Assembly: GCA_045590855.1 (NCBI GenBank)
Contig: JAZNRV010000068.1
Coordinates: 1 to 26,791, forward strand
Direction: 5' to 3'
DNA length: 26,791 bases
Origin: RGIG3009 sp045590855
GTDB lineage: Bacteria > Bacillota > Clostridia > Oscillospirales > Acutalibacteraceae
Shown: one piece after another, positions 23,106-26,791 of the stretch
How the letters are laid out: every line of letters starts with the position of its first letter
How positions within the stretch are numbered: the stretch's first letter is position 1
Made by a program: the position numbers and the translations under genes
The notes under the pieces: model-generated
The model's database searches: none
Seen by the model: the letters and a program-made list of their open reading frames with translations, nothing else
Told to the model about the DNA's origin: nothing

Positions 23106-23309
23106 TCATTCCTTTACATACTCAATTAAAGCAGCAGGTTGACACTCCAAAAGATCGCAAAGTGTTTCAAAGATAGACCAAGACACCATTTGACCGTTTC
23201 TTATCTTTTGGAGCATGGCTTCGCCTATTAGCTTTTCCTTTCTGATTTTGTTTGTGTTATACCCTTTTTCTTTGAGTGCGGAAAGTACGTCTATTTTATA
23301 TTGTAACAT
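23106..23309 (-). CDS. Cro/CI-type helix-turn-helix regulator
   Basis: A 67-residue single-domain regulator: VLSALKEKGYNTNKIRKEKLIGEAMLQKIRNGQMVSWSIFETLCDLLECQPAALIEYV is the compact XRE fold of the YozG type. The second of two adjacent ATGs (23309) is preferred because GAGG is 8 nt upstream; the first is at 23312. It probably binds the CAAGTGTA repeats in the divergent promoter region and represses itself, its membrane partner and the resolvase gene. Confidence 0.82.
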   Translation of the reverse strand: MLQYKIDVLSALKEKGYNTNKIRKEKLIGEAMLQKIRNGQMVSWSIFETLCDLLECQPAALIEYVKE

Positions 23310-23350
23310 CATTTTCACCTCACAGATATGGTAACACAAAACAACACCTA

Positions 23351-23435
23351 TTTCAAGTGTAACTATTACACAAAAAACAAGTGTAATGTTTGTGCGTTCT
23401 GCGAATTGAAACTACACTTGTTTTGGGTGTATAAT
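23351..23435. promoter_or_regulatory. Divergent promoters with three CAAGTGTA operators
   Basis: CAAGTGTAA occurs at 23354-23362 and 23378-23386, and CAAGTGTA inverted (TACACTTG) at 23413-23420. The plus-strand promoter for the resolvase is TTGAAA (23406-23411), 18 nt, TATAAT (23430-23435), with the third site inside its spacer. A minus-strand promoter for the regulator is TTGAAA (23356-23351), 17 nt, TACCAT, with the first site overlapping its -35 box. The arrangement fits a repressor controlling both directions. Confidence 0.65.
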
Positions 23436-23466
23436 AATATCAAAGAAAAGCAAAGGAGAAAACACT

Positions 23467-24054
23467 ATGAATTATGGATATGCAAGATGCAGCACAAATG
23501 AAACGAAGCAGGATATCAACAGACAAGTGCGCGAGCTGAAAGCTGCAGGAGCAGAGGAAATCTTTTTGGAATATGAACATGGTGATAGCAAGGTAAAGAA
23601 AGAGCAAGCCATGATGTTTGAAAAGACACAGCAAGGCGATACAATCATCGTGTTGGAAGTTCCGCGACTCGCACGCAGCACACAACAGCTTTGTGAGATT
23701 ATCGACATTATCAGTTCCAAAAGATTGCGGCTGATAATTGTGGGGAGTATTACAATGGATTGCCGCGAGGGAAAGGCAGACCCTATGACTGAGGCGTTTT
23801 TGCAAATGGCAGGCGTTTTCAGCCAGTTGGAATTAGCTATGATACGTGCGAGAGTTCGTTCAGGCATGGCAAACGCCAAAGCAAAAGGCAAGATGATCGG
23901 CAGGCCAAAAACAACTACCGACGATATCCCTCAAAACTTTTTGAGGCACTACCTATCCTATAAGTCAGGCAACCTGAATATCAGTGAGTTGTCAAGGGTG
24001 TGTGGTCTAAGTCGTACCACTGTATACAAATATATTTCTATTGCCGAAAAATGA
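23467..24054 (+). CDS. Serine recombinase, resolvase/invertase family
   Basis: A 195-residue small serine recombinase. The catalytic part shows YARCSTNETKQDINRQ with the nucleophile S9, the arginines in VPRLARST (R67, R70), the long helix E (GVFSQLELAMIRARVRSGMANAKAKGK, 117-143), GRPK, and a C-terminal helix-turn-helix NISELSRVCGLSRTTVYKYI (171-190). Such enzymes resolve multimers of circular elements or invert segments. AAAGGAG lies 8 nt before the ATG. It is divergent from the regulator operon with shared operators. No clear res or invertible site was found beside it. Confidence 0.93.
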   Translation: MNYGYARCSTNETKQDINRQVRELKAAGAEEIFLEYEHGDSKVKKEQAMMFEKTQQGDTIIVLEVPRLARSTQQLCEIIDIISSKRLRLIIVGSITMDCREGKADPMTEAFLQMAGVFSQLELAMIRARVRSGMANAKAKGKMIGRPKTTTDDIPQNFLRHYLSYKSGNLNISELSRVCGLSRTTVYKYISIAEK

Positions 24055-24082
24055 AAGAGAGCGGGTGAAGCCCGCTCTCTTT
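24054..24082. terminator. Hairpin between convergent resolvase and TIR genes
   Basis: AAAGAGAGCGGG (24054-24065) pairs with CCCGCTCTCTTT (24071-24082), 12 bp with a 5-nt loop, starting at the last base of the resolvase stop. The short T3 ends make it moderately convincing for both strands. Confidence 0.7.
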
Positions 24083-24149
24083 ATCCTATCAATGACTTAT
24101 TCTAAGTTTAATATTATTTGTCATCGTTTCCTATCTCCAAAATGTTTGC

Positions 24150-26684
24150 TCAACTCCAATCAATCCACATTGCAGGACGAACGGCGTGATCGGCAATGTC
24201 AACACACTCACCAAGTTCGAGAATTCCGCCACCAAAATTCACATCAGCGGCGCTATGTTGACAACAACCGGGAGTTCGCAACCACCAAAAGCAGTTATTA
24301 TTTTGATCACCTGTTCGAGCGCCATTTTTAACCGCATAACGAGTCGGCTTGCACGGGGTTAAATTGTTGGAGCTAAGATATTTGCAGACTTCGGATATGC
24401 TCAACAAAAAGACTTTGTCTTGCGTTACGTTACCGGCATCCGTTCTAAGTTTTGGATGTGTACTGTTATATTTTGGGTTCTCATCAGCTAATACCGTCAC
24501 GGTAGGAATCATTGCTTTCTCGTCGGCGGAGAAAGCAGCGTTGAAAAATTCATTGTTCAGCCATTCTCGAAGGGTACAGGTTTCCCAAGTTATGGCGGTA
24601 CGACTGGAGTGATATTGCTTGCAATCAAGACCGTATTTGCTGATTACAAGCGCTTTACCGTTTTCCACTTCCAGTACATGCCACTCAATACTCTCTATAC
24701 CATGACCGTGGTCATATTCCCCAAACTGGACGAAAGAGTCAACTTTGACACTGGACCACCTATCATATTTTTCTAGCAGTTTTTGTCCATCCGAATAGTT
24801 ATTTAACTCCGCTCGTAACTCTTTGCTTGATTTTACACAGGATAATTCTTCTAATATACACTTTTGTTCGTCGATTTGCTGTTCAATCCCGTTAAGTTGG
24901 TTGTAAAGTTCAGAAATAGATGTATGTCCTTGTTTTTGCTTTTCTAAATTCTCTATTTTTAGAAACAACGCACTCTTATCTTTTTCAAAATTGTTTATTT
25001 TTTCCACCAATTCCTTTTTGGCTTTTCCCGCAAACAAACCTAGGGTTCTTTTTTCGTTGTTTAGTTTTGAAATTTCGGTTTGAAGTGACACGGCCTCTTT
25101 ATTGAGCGAATATAATTCCTCTTCTATCCGGCTCCAATCATTCTTTAAACGAGAAAGACTTTCATATTGGTCGGTCAACCACGAAAGCGTTCTTTCTACC
25201 TCTGCTTTTTTGTCAACTCCAAACTCCTCGTTCCGAAGAGCTGCCTTATATGCTTGAAACAAACGCTCGCAGTCCTCCGCCTGCTGCTTTTTCTCTTTCA
25301 CCTTTTCATAGCATTTGTTCGCCAGAGCTGAAGAATCTTGATAGCCGCTAATTGTTTCAAATAGGTGTGCGACTTCTTTATATTCATCTTCTGTATTCGC
25401 TTCAAACATGTTGTTTTTTGCGCGGGTATAAATGTTATTCAGTCGGTCACTTTCATTGCGGGCGTAAATATGCTCGGTGTAACCCGTTAGATTCGTTTTT
25501 AATGTGTCATCACCAAATCGGATTACTTTTTGATACAGATTGTTTCCGTCAAAAGGTTCTTCGCAATCTTTTAAATTTTCCTGCTTTTTCACCTGCAGTT
25601 CTACCATCAATTTTCCAAGATATGCTTCGGCACACTTGGGGTCAATATCCAATACTTTTTCGCAATATTCATCGGCACTTTCCCACTCCCCGTCTTCAAG
25701 AAAGAGAAACGCACGTTCTAACAACGAAGCAGCATTAGCATTACTACTCGCAACAACCGTTTCTTTGACAACCGTTGTTTTGACTTCATCTACCTGTACA
25801 ATCTTTTTAATACCGCGAATCAAATCTTGCATAAAGCCAAGTTTCGAAATATCTTGCGCTTGCAAGTGAGAAAACTCTTCCGGCAGATCGTACGCGTCCA
25901 TGTCCTTGTAACAGGGGATCAAAAGCTTGGAACGATCATTTTTCATCATTCTAAGGAAACGCGACCATTCGTTCTTTACCCAAACAGCATTAAAATATTC
26001 CGGTTTTGTACCAATGGTAAGCATGACCTTGGCACTATTTAAAGCCGCAAAAATACAAGGTTCATAAGCCGATCCCAATTTATCTTCCAAAGTAATGGCT
26101 GCGTAAAAAACTTTAAATCCTTCCTGCTTCAGTTGATGATAAATATCATTAGCAATCACACTGTCTTGCGTTCGTTTGCCGTAGTTATCCGTTTCTTTGT
26201 AACAGATAAACACATCATACGGTTCTTCTTTCGAAGAAAGTTCTGTGATTTTCTTTTGTATGCGGTCAATTTCCTTTGCTTCTTTTTCATAAATGCTTTT
26301 TTGAAGGGCATCAGCATATTTCAATGCCGATTTATAGTCGGAGTCTGCAACAATAGAGTCAAACGAGGTGCGATGGCAGGTGGGAATTCGTTTGAAGGTT
26401 TTGGGATCCTCCACATATTCGACACCGTATCGGCAGAGGATCAGTCCCCAATAGGCTTCCGCCTGACATTCATCTGCTTGTAGGATTTTTTCATAAAGTT
26501 GCTCGGCTTTGTCAAATTCTGCTTTCATGCGCAACGTATTGGCACGGTTATATAAACCATGCAAATTTTCATCCTTTGAAGAGGGAACCGTTTGATTTGT
26601 TCCGCAATAATCACACTCAATGATACGGATACCTTCGCTGATCGTCAGGTCCCCTCCGCACATTTTACATTTGAATATTGGCAT
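24150..26684 (-). CDS. Zinc-ribbon/TPR/TIR/coiled-coil/DUF6273-like multidomain protein
   Basis: An 844-residue protein. In order: an N-terminal zinc ribbon (C6, C9, C24, C27), TPR-like helices (about 40-90), a TIR domain (about 155-275, beginning PYDVFICYKETD) with DSVIANDIYHQL, GFKVFYAAITLEDKLGSAYE and TKPEYFNAVWVKNEWSRF, where E239 matches the catalytic glutamate position of TIR NADases. A second TPR group (about 320-365), a coiled coil (about 510-625) and a C-terminal DUF6273-like domain (about 650-842) follow, with YGLDCKQYHS, WLNNEFFNAAF, FWWLRTPG and HAVRPAMWID. I recall the zinc-ribbon-TPR-TIR head in many gut Firmicutes, function not established. A defence or signalling role is inferred. 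The start at 26684 follows AAGGAAGGG; an upstream ATG at 26768 lacks a site and the zinc ribbon begins here. Confidence 0.85.
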   Translation of the reverse strand: MPIFKCKMCGGDLTISEGIRIIECDYCGTNQTVPSSKDENLHGLYNRANTLRMKAEFDKAEQLYEKILQADECQAEAYWGLILCRYGVEYVEDPKTFKRIPTCHRTSFDSIVADSDYKSALKYADALQKSIYEKEAKEIDRIQKKITELSSKEEPYDVFICYKETDNYGKRTQDSVIANDIYHQLKQEGFKVFYAAITLEDKLGSAYEPCIFAALNSAKVMLTIGTKPEYFNAVWVKNEWSRFLRMMKNDRSKLLIPCYKDMDAYDLPEEFSHLQAQDISKLGFMQDLIRGIKKIVQVDEVKTTVVKETVVASSNANAASLLERAFLFLEDGEWESADEYCEKVLDIDPKCAEAYLGKLMVELQVKKQENLKDCEEPFDGNNLYQKVIRFGDDTLKTNLTGYTEHIYARNESDRLNNIYTRAKNNMFEANTEDEYKEVAHLFETISGYQDSSALANKCYEKVKEKKQQAEDCERLFQAYKAALRNEEFGVDKKAEVERTLSWLTDQYESLSRLKNDWSRIEEELYSLNKEAVSLQTEISKLNNEKRTLGLFAGKAKKELVEKINNFEKDKSALFLKIENLEKQKQGHTSISELYNQLNGIEQQIDEQKCILEELSCVKSSKELRAELNNYSDGQKLLEKYDRWSSVKVDSFVQFGEYDHGHGIESIEWHVLEVENGKALVISKYGLDCKQYHSSRTAITWETCTLREWLNNEFFNAAFSADEKAMIPTVTVLADENPKYNSTHPKLRTDAGNVTQDKVFLLSISEVCKYLSSNNLTPCKPTRYAVKNGARTGDQNNNCFWWLRTPGCCQHSAADVNFGGGILELGECVDIADHAVRPAMWIDWS

Positions 26685-26736
26685 TATGTTTCCCTTCCTT
26701 TTTGAAAAACAAAATATCCGCTTCCAGTTCTGCGTC

Positions 26737-26762
26737 ATAACAACTATATTTTGTATTGTTAT
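26737..26762 (-). promoter_or_regulatory. Inverted repeat upstream of the TIR gene
   Basis: ATAACAA (26737-26743) and TTGTTAT (26756-26762), a perfect 7-bp inverted repeat with a 12-nt AT-rich centre, about 55-80 nt upstream of the start codon. It could be an operator. No convincing -35/-10 pair could be assigned around it. Confidence 0.35.
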
Positions 26763-26791
26763 CCACAACTATGGTTGCCTGCGAGCATTCT

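Larger units (their letters stand above)
19321..26791. mobile_element. Integrated mobile element at tRNA-Pro(GGG), right end not in window
   Basis: A tyrosine integrase follows the tRNA 3' end directly. From here the sequence is clearly more AT-rich and its codon use differs from the core genes. The content (resolvase, Cro-like regulator, winged-helix replication-like protein, unknown paralogues, TIR protein) is accessory. No conjugation, capsid or terminase gene is visible, so the type (integrative conjugative or mobilisable element, phage satellite, island) is open. No second copy of the tRNA 3' end is found before 26791. Confidence 0.75.

Noticed and set aside
23351..23435. CAAGTGTA repeats considered as recombination (res) sites for the resolvase
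   Set aside because: They overlap the promoter boxes in both directions, fitting operators better; short size and spacing do not match a res site.

Overview
The window looks like a chromosome segment of a spore-forming Clostridia bacterium, probably of the gut Oscillospirales/Ruminococcaceae type. The evidence is the Firmicutes gene orders ylxM-ffh-rpsP-khpA-rimM and phoH-ybeY-dgkA-era-yqzL-recO-mutS2, the sporulation genes ylbJ, yqfC and yqfD, strong AGGAGG-type ribosome binding sites, and intergenic repeats of a style I recognise from gut Clostridia. The taxonomic guess is an inference.

Layout of the core part (1-19320). On the minus strand at the left end lie ylxM, ffh, rpsP, khpA and a partial rimM (SRP targeting, small-subunit ribosome biogenesis). 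They follow a consensus promoter whose start region carries an inverted repeat and a leader hairpin; a second intrinsic terminator sits between khpA and rimM. Next come ylbJ and a small cysteine-rich gene on the minus strand, divergent from yqfC-yqfD on the plus strand, with sigma-E-like promoters facing both ways. A tightly packed plus-strand operon then runs from phoH to a HAD phosphatase (5822-12697), with several overlapping reading frames. A 277-bp intergenic element with 27-bp imperfect terminal inverted repeats separates it from a convergent ABC transporter gene. A tRNA-Pro(CGG), a GH20 hexosaminidase, a repeat-filled gap, a YwaF-like membrane protein and a tRNA-Pro(GGG) follow.

From just after tRNA-Pro(GGG) to the right edge (about 19321-26791) the sequence is more AT-rich and reads as an integrated mobile element cut by the window end. 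It holds a tyrosine integrase next to the tRNA, two tandem paralogous proteins of unknown function, a small gene interrupted by an in-frame TAG, a winged-helix protein that may act in replication, a repeat-rich stretch that could be an origin, a Cro-like regulator with a membrane-anchored partner, a divergent serine resolvase sharing CAAGTGTA operators with them, and a large zinc-ribbon/TPR/TIR/DUF6273-like protein that is the most likely cargo.

The most interesting unexplained parts are the TIR multidomain protein, the paralogous pair, the regulator/membrane-protein/resolvase switch region, and the terminal-inverted-repeat element at 12717-12993. No CRISPR array, rRNA or reverse transcriptase is visible.
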